Below, piece by piece: positions 1-11,538 of a stretch of DNA of 64,000 bases (the first letter of the stretch is position 1; each line of letters starts with the position of its first letter). The stretch lies in NCBI GenBank assembly GCA_951799445.1, contig OX637288.1, forward strand, positions 8,248,501-8,312,500, given 5' to 3'. The translations under genes and the position numbers were made by a program. The notes under the pieces were generated by a model. That model had not been told where the DNA came from. It was given only the letters and a program-made list of their open reading frames with translations, and did no database searches. This stretch comes from Pseudisothecium myosuroides. Lineage: Eukaryota > Streptophyta > Bryopsida > Hypnales > Lembophyllaceae.

Positions 1-1045
1 TGGTGTAAAAATTAGACAAGCAACCAAAAGATGAAGCAAAATAGTGATGGAAATAATGTCATCAATAGGGTTGTAACAATCAATTGCGGCACATTCTGTC
101 TTAGAAATTTGTTTATTTCATTGTTCCTAGTTTGTAGACAACTTTGTAGTAACCTTAGTAAACAATCTTTCATAGGTGAATTACAACCGCAATGGCACAT
201 AAGTTTGAGATGTAAGACATGCCCATAGCAATAAGACAATGCTTTTTGATTGAATGGACTCAAAAAACAAGCCATCCCTCTTAGAAGTCTCATAATTCGC
301 AAGAGTATAGATACTAGTTACTTGTTACTTGATACTTGAACATTGGCCAATCAAAATTAAAAACAAGACATGTGGGCCCTAAAGAATCTCCTTTAAAAAC
401 AATATTATACATCAACATCAAAGGACTTATTCTTGCAAAATGTAGGTGGGGATTACTCTTAGGAATTGAGTGATATTGTTTGTAAAACCCAAGGGGATCA
501 CTAACATATATCTATAGTAACCACATGCATTAAGAGGGTATTTAAATGGGGGCTATCACATACTTGGAATATTTGAGGTATATTCTAGGCATATTCTAAT
601 TAGATTCTCAAATTATTCCTTTGTTGAATTTAAAGTGCACTACATTACATGTTACCTTTCATGAAGAAAAAGGACCCTTAACTCACATGGTTTCTAACTC
701 AACCCAAGTGTCCCCCCAGATTGTAAAGGAAGTAATAACGTTAGCATTGAAGTAGGTGAGGTACATGGAATTGAAAAAACTTTTCTTTTATGTAAATAGT
801 CTTTACGAGAGGAACATCAAAATAAAGACTTTTTATCTATGCAAGTGCTTTCTAGGTTCTTGTGGCATTTGACTTACATCCGTACCACACGAATCTTGAA
901 AATAAGATGTTCTGAATATTTGAAAATAACTGAAATGGTTTACGTCAAGCTTCTTTTCTTAGTAGAAAAAGTGAGATTTTAAAAATGAGTTCCAAAAATA
1001 AGTAGAATTCAATAATGGAAAGAGACAAAATCTCATAGTGCTCAC
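1..1045. other. No coding exon recognised; presumed intron of the minus-strand gene
   Basis: This AT-rich sequence has short open frames on both strands, such as 12-302 on the minus strand, but none resembles a known family. It lies downstream of the last recognised donor of the KIX-like gene and is most simply intron or continuing gene body. Confidence 0.35.
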
Positions 1046-2816
1046 CGAACGTGGTGGCTGCTTTGGCTGCATGCGCCGTGCCACAAATTGCAGTCGTCGC
1101 TCCAATGTTTTGAGATCAACATATTCATCCTAAAGAACGCCAGCAGCATTTGTTGTACATCAGCACACACTCTTCACTAATCCAATTCACTACTCAACAT
1201 GCCCTTACGATATCTATCATAACAACAAATAACAGAAACACATATATTTTCAGTGCTACAAATATTACTTGAAAATCCAGAGAACCTCATTATTTATGAC
1301 AAATTGTTAATGAAATGCATGCTGAAGCCGATAGTAACTGTTCTAGGTTAAAAACGCGGAATATAACCGAACCCAAATTGCGGTATCAAAAGCTCACACC
1401 TTGCTGGCTGCATTCTTATACAAAGCTTCTTCCAGACGCTTCACAAAATCAGGAAGCTTTTGTTGCCATTCAGGAGTCACATGTGGTTTCCGATACGTGA
1501 AGAGCTGCAGTCTGTTGAATGCGCAGAGAAGTCACAAATTAGCGCATGTAATGTGTAAACAAGCATGAAGCTTGTGGTGTCCATCCCCAGACTGATACAT
1601 AGAAGTGAACTCGGAGGGCCGATAGAAGACCAAAAAACAGCAGAAACTCTCTCTTGACAAAATCATCATAGAGTTATCGAAAGAGCATCGAGGAAAACCG
1701 ATTCCATGGATCGGATTGAGAACACCAAAACTCCTATAAAATAAGACAAAACTTGTAGCACAGAAACTCTCAAATCCTGGCCCACATCGTACAAACTTCA
1801 AACTAGAAAACAAGCAAACTGGCAGCCACCTACGAAGATTCCACGACAAACTTGTTAATCAAAAAACTAAGAACAAAACTCGAAACGACAGGTGAGAATT
1901 AACAAAGGGTTCATCCACCGCTACGCCTTCTAAAGCTTCATCAATCGCCACTTCAATGAATTCAGTTTATCACAAGCCCAGCCCCATTAGGAAAAGAGAA
2001 TAAAGATGTAATCCATCAAAAAGATCATTTCAGACTTCCAAAAATTGCGTAGGTGCACACACTTCAGTAAAATACAAACCGGTACAATAAGGTCTCACCC
2101 GCACTCAATGAGGTGTACAAACAATTTACATCCAAGTCTAGGCACAAGTAACACTCGCTCTCAATGAGCTAATATGTCCTGTCATATCCCATTCGTACGA
2201 CAGCAATTAGATGTAGCTGGAAAATTCGCTACTTCTCGTTGATAACCTCGGTGAAAAACAGTCACCATTCTGCCTAAATCCTCTCTGGACAGCTATGTTC
2301 TTCAATATCGACCTATCAATTGACGAAGCCTTGCTTCTTAGCACAAATGTCACGATTCCTCGGTATATGTGTAAACAAAGCAAAAGAACCCAATTTTTGG
2401 AATATTATACCTCGGTTATGATTAAATATTACTAGTGCTGCCTAGATTCGTTTTCCAAAAATGTACAAAAAATCTACCATTGTCTGGCAAAATCAGCCAG
2501 CTCTGAAGTCTTTTCATACTCAAGGATTTTCAAAATCAAATACGAACCAAAGCACTTCACAGAGGTACTGAACAACATTCGTTCTTCGAAAACTGCATAT
2601 GGACTGATAAGCCCAGGATATATATCCAGGCGCAGGCCACAAGCCCAAACCTTAAGCTATTCACTCCAACATCATCATGTGATGATCGTCAAGACATCAG
2701 GGACTAAGCAGATAAGGTACTCACATGAAGTGCTCAGTCCGACGACGGACACGAGTGTCCTGGTCAGATTGCCACGGGCGACCAGGGCAATCCAGTACCA
2801 TTGAGGGCATTTCCAT
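1046..2816 (-). CDS. 5' part of a gene with a KIX-like helical segment (HAC/p300-type coactivator candidate), partial
   Basis: Three minus-strand coding exons fit together: 2816-2725 (ATG at 2816-2814), 1511-1400 and 1129-1046. Each has GT-AG borders, and the phases match exactly: a split ATA codon between the first two, phase 0 between the next two and at the last donor. The predicted 96 residues start MEMPSMVLDCP and contain VKRLEEALYKNAASK followed by DEYVDLKTLERRLQ, a helix-turn-helix pattern that I associate with the KIX-like segment near the N terminus of plant HAC/p300-type histone acetyltransferases. MED15 or another KIX protein is an alternative. No downstream exon could be recognised between 1 and 1045, so the rest probably lies beyond the left edge. 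The start is the first ATG after a possible acceptor at 2835. The exons are more certain than the function. Confidence 0.5.
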
Positions 2817-3710
2817 TTTGCTGAGCCCCACGGGCTACCTGACTTAGAACTTGCCCTGGTACGTGTGTTCGTGTATGCATTTACACGTTTGTTCCGCGAT
2901 GTCAAGGTCCTGATAACAAGGAGAGAGCACATGCATAAGTACAATTGCATAAAACTTTCCCTCGAACAAACAATACGTACAAAGAATACATAAATATCAA
3001 ACAAAGAAAACGTAGAATAATCAATGAACATTACCCTAAATGCATTCAAAAAATCTTTGGACCATGGTTCCCATTACTAAACTATTTTACTTTTAGCCTT
3101 AGATCTAATAAAATTACCAAACGGGTCCAATGCATTATCACATGTTGGGCACCAAAGGAAGTAAGCTTTGAATTTGTAAACCCTATTAAATCAAGACAAC
3201 CATTCAAGTCATCACTATCCCTATATGCTCGTAACGCTCAATACAAGCAAGGAAGGTTTAGCATACTCTCAATGAACTTCAAACAGCACGTTCTTGGAGT
3301 GCATCCTCTTGGCCATTCGATTCAAAGATGTTGTTTGCCTTTAGTTGTTCCATAATAGTCAATTGAAAGGCATACATAATAAGCCAAGTTCTCCGGAGCA
3401 CATTCACGTAACTAGAAAGTTTAATAACTACGCACAGATTAGTTTGTCTTAACGCCCCACAGTCGTAATGCACTGTCAGTGTAAACTGATGCTAGCTCGT
3501 TTTGGAGATAAAAATCTCACAGAAGGTACGGCTTTCGGGTGACCCTTGAATACAAAAAAAGTGGGTTGCTTGGATACCGCAAGTCAAAACAACGAATGCT
3601 ATGATCGGCTGCACCAGCCAGCAACCAACAGAATATACATCGTGACGTGTGAATATCAATGGCAGAATACGAACCAACACACCACAACTACAGATACATA
3701 CGCGAACATA

Positions 3711-4070
3711 AGCTTGAAATCGATAGAAATATGGAACGGGATCAGCCAAACCACTCACCATAGCTTAGCTTCAGAGAGACATGCCCAGAAGCTTGAGATA
3801 GATATGACAAAACAGGACTAGCAAAACCACTCACCTTAGCTAACTTGAAGGCAATCATGCATGGACAGGAGCTTGAAATAGATATGGCAAACCACTCACC
3901 ATAGCTAGCTTCACAAACATGGACAGAAGCTTGAGATCAACACGGCAAAACAGGACTAGCAAAGCCAGTCAGCATAGCTTAATTCAGATACATGGACAGA
4001 AGCTTGACACTGAAACGGTAAAACAGGACTAGCAAAGCCACTCACCACAGCTTGAGATCGATATGGCAGC
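3711..4070 (-). repeat. Tandem repeat of 5-6 units (48-80 bp), each built around a splice-donor sequence
   Basis: Units begin with AGCTTGA at about 3712, 3790, 3870, 3928, 4001 and 4049 on the plus strand. Most carry CCACTCACC, which reads GGTGAGTGG on the minus strand, a consensus 5' splice site. The unit covering about 3966 has CAGTCAGC instead, so its donor GT is lost. The array sits at the leader/intron-1 border of the minus-strand gene. Confidence 0.75.
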
Positions 4071-4250
4071 AGGGCCGGCCAGAAGACGGAGACGAGAGCA
4101 ACTGAACGTCCGAGCATGTCCGAACAAGCGCACTCAGCTCCACCCAAACACGAAGCAAAGCAGCAAACCCTGGCGTGTGCTTGGGCTTCTCGGGGTTTTC
4201 ACTGGAAGTTACACCAACTGTTCACCTCCGACACGACTGCCAGCCCACCT
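4047..4250 (-). other. Probable 5' leader exon of the minus-strand KIX-like gene
   Basis: This GC-richer stretch lies upstream of the KIX-like coding exons and ends on the minus strand in CTGTG|GTGAGTGG, a good splice donor with its first intron base at 4045. No ATG-initiated frame of interest is seen, so it is read as untranslated leader. The upstream boundary is arbitrary because no TATA box or start site could be fixed. Confidence 0.35.
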
Positions 4251-4688
4251 CTGACTTCGCCGAAGGTCCTACATGCACAGTTCAAGTAGACTTGTCTGCA
4301 ATGACTTACGGCCACGCGTGATTTCAGATTGGGTGCCTTCGAATGGATTCCCGATTGACTGGAGATGTCTCGTCATTGGGACGACGCCTGTAAAACTGCA
4401 CAACAAAGTCAAGTTAAGTTACTGTAACAGTGTAACGTATCAGTTTTGTTGTTGTTTGTTTTTTGTTTTCGTTTTTATTTTTCAGAAACAAATGGAACGC
4501 ACCGGCACGTTACCACTTACCAGTTCACATTGAAATATTGAATATTTTGCTCCAGTGAGCGGTCCCCATGCTCCGCAAATATTTCAAGGCTTGGGGCCAC
4601 GATGCTACAGTAACTTAGTCGGAACTCCGTCGGAAGCCTGTGCTGCATGAACAGTACAACACGGTTTGTTTGTTTTGAAACCGGAGTT

Positions 4689-5143
4689 TACAGTAAGGTA
4701 ACTACATCTAAAATCGCACAGTTGAGCTTTGTGGCATGACAGTATGCTCTAGAAAATGAACAACAATTTCTGTACATATGTGAAGGACTATGAATCAAAA
4801 TGCAAGTGATTCTATAATTTTTGGACACATTGTGAATTAGTTACAAATTTTCAAAGATACAAGGTGTAGGGTGCTTAAAGTGTCATCTAGGTGATGCCAA
4901 AATTAATTTGATGCACATGAAGAAATGTCAAAGAAAAGAAGTTAAACCAGTGGAAAGTGTACCCAAAATGGACCACTTGTGAGGTTGCCACCTTCACAAT
5001 TCTATTAATAGAGCTACACGCTACTCAAAATGGAGTCTTACACTTATCCTTTAATATGCACCATTTCAGAATTCATTTTCCCTTAAAAAATTGGGGTGGA
5101 TTGTAAAGAGCAGTCCATTTTAGGTGTAGTTACCTTACAATAG
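4689..5143. mobile_element. MITE-like element with about 25-bp terminal inverted repeats
   Basis: The left end has AGTAAGGTAACTACATCTA (from 4693) and the right end (5119-5143) has its complement, matching AAGGTAACTACACCTAAAAT with one change. About 450 bp lie between the outer ends and there is no coding frame. The flanks give no clear target duplication, so the superfamily is open. The end motif ACAG-TAAGGTA resembles the ends of the element at 48.7 kb. Confidence 0.6.
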
Positions 5144-5217
5144 GATTGTCTACAATGAATTTGGGGGGCAATTTGGGGGCCTTGGGTTGGTTCAAGATTG
5201 ACCAAAAATGGTCCAGT

Positions 5218-5502
5218 GGTCAGCCATGCAAGACGCTAAATCTTCCATTCAAAGTGGGACCAACAGGGAGAATTTTGTGTTCTCCGGGGTAAACGTAAAA
5301 AAAAAGCCCCTATTTTGTGTCATGTTTAGGGTATGTTCTTCACCTCTCTCAACTATTTCCGGGTCTCTGATTGCAAGTATGAATTCAAAATTTGCAAATC
5401 TTATCATGTGTGGAAAATTAAAAAATTCCTCCTTTTTCCTAAAGGGCAAATTTGGCCCGCAAGGCCTACTTTGAATGGAGGATTTTGCGTCCTCTGTTAG
5501 CC
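5218..5502. mobile_element. Hairpin-forming inverted-repeat element
   Basis: Arms of about 45 bp at 5218-5263 and 5459-5502 are imperfect inverted complements sharing TCCATTCAAAGT. Because of this, both strands encode the same short DAKSSIQS peptide, which betrays a palindrome rather than a gene. It is a foldback or MITE of about 285 bp. Confidence 0.5.
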
Positions 5503-5960
5503 ATATTTGATGCTTGAAAGCACATGCAACTGTTATCATTATTTTATCTTTTCTTCATGGTATCAATGTAGGCCAAGGGGATTGATGACCCCCTTATTGC
5601 CCTGCATTTTATTCCCTGGAAAAACACTAGAATTTTTTATTCATCACCCATAATAAAATTTGGAAATTTTGAATTCATATTTGCAATTAGAAGCCCCTAC
5701 ACTAGTTAGGATGGGTGATAAAATACAAAATTGAAACAACACAAAATAGGTGGCTATTTTTTACATTTATGGTTGGTAGGGGCAATTAGGGGGTCCCCCC
5801 CTTGCCTATCAACTATCAGACTGGAATTGCCATTTGGCCAACCTTGAATATAACTTTATTAACCCTCAAAGGATGTCAAAAAAATTTTGTGTCTTTTGAT
5901 GGCCAACCAAGCTTTGAGTACATTAATGTTTGAGAAGTTTTTGCAGTTGCCCTAGTAATT

Positions 5961-6058
5961 TGCTTCCTCTTTGTAAAAGGAGACAATTTTTTTTCAAAGA
6001 ACCAGTTGCATCCTCTTTGTAAAAGGAGACAAATTTTTTCCAAAGAACCAGTTGCATC
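5961..6058. repeat. Two-copy tandem repeat, about 46-bp unit
   Basis: The block TCCTCTTTGTAAAAGGAGAC occurs at about 5966 and again at about 6012, each followed by a T-rich run and CAAAGAACCAG. A third partial start follows at 6055. Confidence 0.7.
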
Positions 6059-6266
6059 CTCTTCTTATCAAAATCTCTTGGTTCATTTCCTCTAGTATCA
6101 AACTCTCACCAGACACTTTTTTCCAACTTCAAATTTGCAAAGGCTACACTCATCTTCTTTCAAAGGCATGCCAATTTTGAAACTAAATTCCAAATTTCAT
6201 TACATCGGGCAAAATCAAATGATGGAGCAGGATTGGCTGACAGGACCAACCTAATCATGTTTCCAG

Positions 6267-7156
6267 TTAACCTCTAAACCCCTGAAGGACCAAGGCCTTT
6301 TTTTTTGCCAAAAAACACTCAAAACTGCCATTTTTATAGCAAAGAGTAAAAGTATTTGAAAACTGTTTTGTTTTCTACATCTAACCGTAGGATCTTACAC
6401 CTAACTAGTATGAGAATGTGTAGAAAAAATTCAAAAATTTTGACCGCAAAGATTGCAAGATATCTGCGTTTAAAGTGAAAAAAACACAAAGTTAAATTTC
6501 TGCACTACAAAGTTTTGAGCTTTAAATCTTTATGGTAAATAATTGAGTTGAGAGTCTAGGATAAAAAAAAAAAAAAATTTAATTTTAATTTGTTAAAAGA
6601 TTATGAAGTAGAAGTAGATATGAAATAGTAGGAAAATCTAAATTATTAATATCTCTAAGATGGAATTAAATTGCACAAATCCCAATGGTGAGATTGTTCT
6701 AGCAAGCAAATTAAGCTATGCAAAACTTTTTTTTTTGAAAAATTGTAAGAATTGCATTCAAAAATGAATCCTACAAGTTATTTTTCCAAGAAGATGCTCT
6801 AAATCCTCTAATTGCCCAAAAAACAAGATTGTCCATAACTTTCTCATAAGAAATCCAAATGGAATGAATCGAATATTTCCATGTACACAAAAATGTAATC
6901 TATGAGAAAATAAATAAATAAATTCTATTTTTTGGATTTTTTTTTACTACCCAATCTCCCCTATTTTGAGCTTATTTGAGCATAACTTTTGTTGTCGGGC
7001 ACCAATTGAAAAAAAATATTATATTTCCATGAAGCTAATCAATTTTTCTATCTTCAAAAAAAAGTTTCAAAAAATCATATCGAAAATTGAGCCCATAGAT
7101 ACCTGCCTGAAATCCCATTTGTGTCCTGAAGGGACAAATGGTCCTTTAGAGGTTAA
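6267..7156 (+). mobile_element. TTAA-family element, copy 1
   Basis: This copy begins TTAACCTCTAAA and ends TTTAGAGGTTAA. The left end carries a small insertion before GAAGGACCAAGG. The body shares the T-run, AAAACACTCAAAACTGCC, the core CTAACCGTAGGATCTTACAC (about 6380) and the right-end GAAGGGACAAATGGTCC with the other copies. It is 890 bp long and has no coding capacity. Confidence 0.85.
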
Positions 7157-8288
7157 CATTTAGTATTTTGCTCAACGCTTGAGTGTACTTCCCATGATCC
7201 ATGAATAATTCAAGGCTTGAGACTACCATGCTAGTCTAAATTTTGTGCTACATGAACAGGACAATTTGGAGGCCTAGTTTGGATTGGTTCAAGATTGATT
7301 AGCAATGGTCATCTATTAGGGTCTGTCACACCTTCTTTCCATCTTTAGAAAATAGGGATGTGGCACTCTCTTGTTGGCTTGCGGGGGTCTACTCTCTGCA
7401 AATTGAGAATGGATATTCTTCTCCTCTGGAAATGAAAAATGGACGTGGAGAACATTGTGCATGTGAAGTTTTCATCTCACTTTCTGAAGTTTCACCCCCT
7501 GTTGCCAATTTAGGGTCCTTGTTGCTGCCAATTGCACCTTTGTCATTAGTGAAGAGGCAGAAAGACGCCACTTGGTATTTGTAGAAATTGATCGAGAAAT
7601 TATCCACAATGTTTAGTGTGTTTGGATTCATATGCAGGCAGTAACTGCCTCTTTTCAGTGCATTGTGCGACAAAAGTGTCACAATGCATTGAAAAAAAAT
7701 TCATTTAACCTCGTCCCCTCCCCCTATTTCATTTAAACAAAAAAAAATTGAAAATTTACCCTCCCAACCCTCCCAACCCTTTGTAATTTCCAGGTGGGGG
7801 TGGGACTAGCAATTGATATGAGATATATCCCGTATTTCTTACCTGTATTTGTATTGTATTGTATTTGTATCTATATTTGTACATGTATCATATCCAAAGT
7901 TGTTTTTCAAGATCAACGGCATCGGGGGGGGAGGATTTAAAAAAAACATAATCAACGGTTATCAAATTTTCAGGCCGGGGGGAAGGAGGAAATGGAGGAA
8001 TAAGAGTGTGCAGCCTCTTTTCAGTGCATTGTAGATTGGGGTGAAGTTGATGTTCAATTGTGAGGTAATTAGGATCATTATTATGGTGTTTTTAATATGT
8101 TGCAATCAGTTTCTGCTCCTAATTTTCTCATAGGTTTTGTAATTGCTCGTTTTTTGTCAACTTCTAAATTGAATATTTTTGTGCTTAGTAAAACTGAATA
8201 TTTACTTTCTCCGGTTTGAAATTTAGCAACAATTTGAACAATTTTTTAATCATTTTCAATCTTTGAATGTCAGTGTACTTGTTACAAT
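7157..8288. other. Gene-free DNA between TTAA-family copies 1 and 2
   Basis: No coding family was recognised. The sequence CCTCTTTTCAGTGCATTGT occurs twice (about 7648 and 8014), with low-complexity G- and C-rich runs between. Confidence 0.45.
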
Positions 8289-9437
8289 TTGACCCCTATA
8301 GGAGTATTGTTCCTTCGAAGGATAAATGGAATTTTGGTCAAGAACCTACGGTCTGAATTTTTGTTGTAATTTTTTGAAACTTTTTCTGAAGATAGAAAAC
8401 CTGATCAGCTTAGAGGGAATCTAATTTTTTTTTTCAATCGGTGCTCAGAAACAAAAGTTATACCCAAATAAGCTCAAAACATGGAAAAGGGGTAGCAAAT
8501 TTTTTTCTAAAAAATTTGAATATTTAAAAAAAAAACTAAACTCATAGATTAGTTTTTGTCTACATGCAAAGATTTGATTCATTCCATTTGGATTAGTTAT
8601 GAGAAAGTTATAGTGACAATCTTGTTTTTTGGGCAATTAGAGCATCTTCTCAAAAAAATAACTTATAGGATTCATTTTTGAATGCAATTTTTCCAATTTT
8701 TCTAAAAAAATAAAATTCCACATGGTTCAATTTATTTACTGGAACAATCTCACCATTAGGATTAGTGCATTTAAATTCCATCTTAGAGATATTAATAATT
8801 TAGATTTTCCTTCTATCTTGTACCTATTTCTAAATACTTGACAATCACTAGAAGAAACTCGCGTTTTAGGTAACGAATTCCAATTTTTTTAAACGGATTT
8901 TAGGTGATGTCAATGTTGACAAACCAATGTTTTTATGTGAACATTGATGTTACATGGGACGTTCTTGTTGATATAAAAACATGGGTTGTCAACATTGACA
9001 TCATCTAAAATCCATTTAAAAAAATTGGAGCTTGTTATCTAAAACACGGCGTTCTTATAGTGAATTTTTTAAAGAATAAAAATTAAGTTTTTGAATTTTT
9101 TTTCCTAGACTCTCAATTCAATTTTCCACCAAAAAGAACTAAAGCTCACGACTCTGTAGTGCAAAAAATTAAAGTTATGAAGGCTCAAAGTCAAATAATC
9201 TAGTCCCACAATGTACTGAATTTTTTTTTAATACTTTAAATACAAATATCTTGCAATTTGTGCAGTCAAAAATTATGAAACTTTTCCTACACATTCTCAT
9301 ACTAGTTAGGTGTATGATCCTACACTTAGATGTACAAGAAAAAAAACAATTTTCAATTTTTTTAATAGTTTGCTATAGAAATGATAGTTTTGAGCGTTTT
9401 CTAGTAAAAAAAAAGGTCTTGGTCCTTTAAGGATTAA
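8289..9437 (-). mobile_element. TTAA-family element, copy 2 (inverted; carries a nested CACTA MITE)
   Basis: Lying opposite to copy 1, it starts TTGACCCCTATAGG (first A of TTAA mutated) and ends GGTCCTTTAAGGATTAA. After removing the 217-bp nested element and its 3-bp duplication it is about 929 bp, the family's usual size. Its last TTAA (9434-9437) is also the first TTAA of copy 3. Confidence 0.85.
8846..9062. mobile_element. Palindromic CACTA-type MITE nested in TTAA-family copy 2
   Basis: It begins CACTAGAAGAAACTCGCG and ends with the complement of CACTATAAGAACGCCG. The two arms, each nearly 100 bp, are inverted complements, so nearly the whole element folds back. It is flanked by the 3-bp duplication AAT (8843-8845 and 9063-9065). 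CACTA ends with a 3-bp duplication are the hallmark of CMC/CACTA transposons. There is no coding capacity. Confidence 0.9.
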
Positions 9438-10351
9438 CCCCTATAGGAACATTGTCCCTTTGAGGGACAAATGGGATTTTGGGCAGGTACCTACGGTCTG
9501 AATTTTTGTCCTAATTTTTTGAAACTTTTTTTGAAGATAGAAAAGCTAATAAGCTTTGTGGGAATCTAATTTTTTTTTCAATTGGTGCCCAGGAACAAAA
9601 GTTATGCCCAAATAAGCTCAAAGAAAGGGAAAGGGGGCAACAAAAAAAATTAAGAGATTGAATTGAATTTTTTTTCTTCGTAGAATATATTTTTGTCTTC
9701 ATGGAAAGATTTGATTCATTCTATTTGGATTGGTTATGAGAAAGTTATGGTGACAATCTTATTTTTTGGGCAATTAGAGCATCTTCGCAAAAATATAACT
9801 TGTAGGATTCATTTTTGAATGCAATAATTATAATTTTCTTAAACAAAATTCTACATAGTTTGCTTTGCTTGCTAGAACAACCTCACCACTGGGAATAATG
9901 CATTTTAATTCCATCTTTGAGATAGTAATAATTTAGATTTTCCTTCTATCTTGTACCTACTTCTACTTGACAATTTTTTGAAGAATAAAAATTGAGTTTT
10001 TTTTAATTTTAATTTTTTCCTAGACTCTCATTGCAATTCTATACCATGAAGATTTAAAGCTCAAAACTTTGTAGTGCAAAAAACTAAAGTTATGAAGGTT
10101 CAAAGTCAAATAATCTAGTTTCGCAATGTGCTGAAAAACTTATTTTTTTCACTTTAAATGCAAATGTCTTGCAATTTGTGCAGCCAAAATTTCTGAAATT
10201 TTTTTTACACATTCTCATACTAGTTAGATATATGATCCTATAGTTAGATGTGCAAAAAAAACAATTTTCAAATTTTCTTACTCTTTGCTATAGAAATGGC
10301 AGTTTTGAGTATTTTTTGGTAGAAAAAAGGCCTTGGGACTTAAAGTGTTAA
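9434..10351 (-). mobile_element. TTAA-family element, copy 3 (inverted, abuts copy 2)
   Basis: It starts TTAACCCCTATAGG and ends with a decayed complement, ACTTAAAGTGTTAA. Near the left end is a hairpin, TTGTCCCTTTGAGGGACAA, typical of that end of the family. It is 918 bp and noncoding. It keeps an uninterrupted version of the site where copy 2 carries the CACTA MITE (about 9965-9985). Confidence 0.85.
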
Positions 10352-10458
10352 GAATTAAAAATTGGGGCTAAGTATGGGTTACCAGTAGCTTGAATGCACT
10401 GGATTACCGCGCATCTTGAGGCTGCCTAGACTATTTTGATTTTTTGAACTACAAATTG

Positions 10459-10813
10459 AGAGCATCTCCTGCAGTCCTCTAGATATCTCCTCCCCACTAG
10501 AATTTGGATGAAAAGCAATTAATTCTAGCGTTTGTTAAGCTCGGACTTCTCTTTCCTCTTCAAAAAAGCCATTTCTACAAGGACTATTACAGGGGCCACT
10601 AGTCTTAAGAGTAGCAAATCATCATAATAAATCCAAATTATTTGACTTGTGATTGGTTGGGAGTATATTTTGGGGAGTTGTGTGACTAGTGATTGGTTGG
10701 AAGTATGTTTTATGAAGTTGCACTGTTTGGGGATACAAGTGGCCATCTCCTCTTCATTGGATAGATCTTGAATCACGGAGCGGGGATATGTTGAGGGCTG
10801 CAGGAAATGCTCT
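10459..10813. mobile_element. MITE with AGAGCATCTCCTGCAG terminal inverted repeats
   Basis: The left end is AGAGCATCTCCTGCAG (10459-10474) and the right end (10798-10813) is its complement with one mismatch. It is 355 bp and noncoding. The interior holds the direct duplication GTGATTGGTTGG (about 10651 and 10690). Ends of the form GAGCATCTCC are common in plant MITEs; the superfamily is not fixed here. Confidence 0.65.
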
Positions 10814-11538
10814 AACAACAAATTAAGAGGTCTTGACCTTTATCATGATTTTTGAGCGAATTTTTTCTTTCACATGTTGAATTACTATTAGCTCGGATTT
10901 TAGAAGCAAGAAAGTGTGTGGTAGTTTGAAAGCTCACAAACATGGTGCTTGACTTCCAAAACAATGGCCAACACGTGGCGTTTACGAACATAGTATAAAC
11001 TGTTTTTTCGTATATGTTTTGGTTGTGAGCATTATTGAATTTATTCTCTTGTGATTTTACAATAACAAGTAGTGGTAACATGTAGACACCTTGTACACAT
11101 CTATTGACACACTAACAATTTGTTGGTTGGTATGGATGAAGGTGAGGGTTACCACCTCTTAAGGGTTTTTTCAAAATCTTCAAACTACACTACTAGCGGA
11201 TGAAGTTTGTTTGTTTGTCAGTAGCAAATTGTGCTTAGACCGACTTAACTCGAATCTAGCACAAATACTCGCTTTGCACAATTTCTATAAGTTTTAAATT
11301 GGTCATCTTTTGGTGCTTCTCTAAGTTCTAGTCTGAATTTGGAGATTCGGTTGCTCAATTATGTATCGGTTGCAGAATTTACAATACCCAAAGGTATAAT
11401 GCTTGCTTATGGCTTATTGCAATCTGGTGGGGGAAACAATTTTCTACTCCCTATTTTTGGGGGTATAGCTATGAGTATTGTCGGATTGCTATAGTATAGC
11501 ATATAAACTAGACAAACACTACCGCCCATTTTTGGAAA

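Noticed and set aside
2640..2870. A structured RNA gene (snoRNA-like TGATGATC and GC-rich hairpins)
   Set aside because: No complete C/D or H/ACA box arrangement or snRNA promoter element was found, and much of the stretch is explained by the KIX-like exon.
2675..3049. A 124-codon minus-strand frame
   Set aside because: It uses a different frame from the exon at 2816-2725 and shows no family sequence.
3711..4070. CRISPR-like regular repeats
   Set aside because: This is a plant nuclear sequence, unit lengths vary from 48 to 80 bp, and there are no constant repeats separated by unique spacers.
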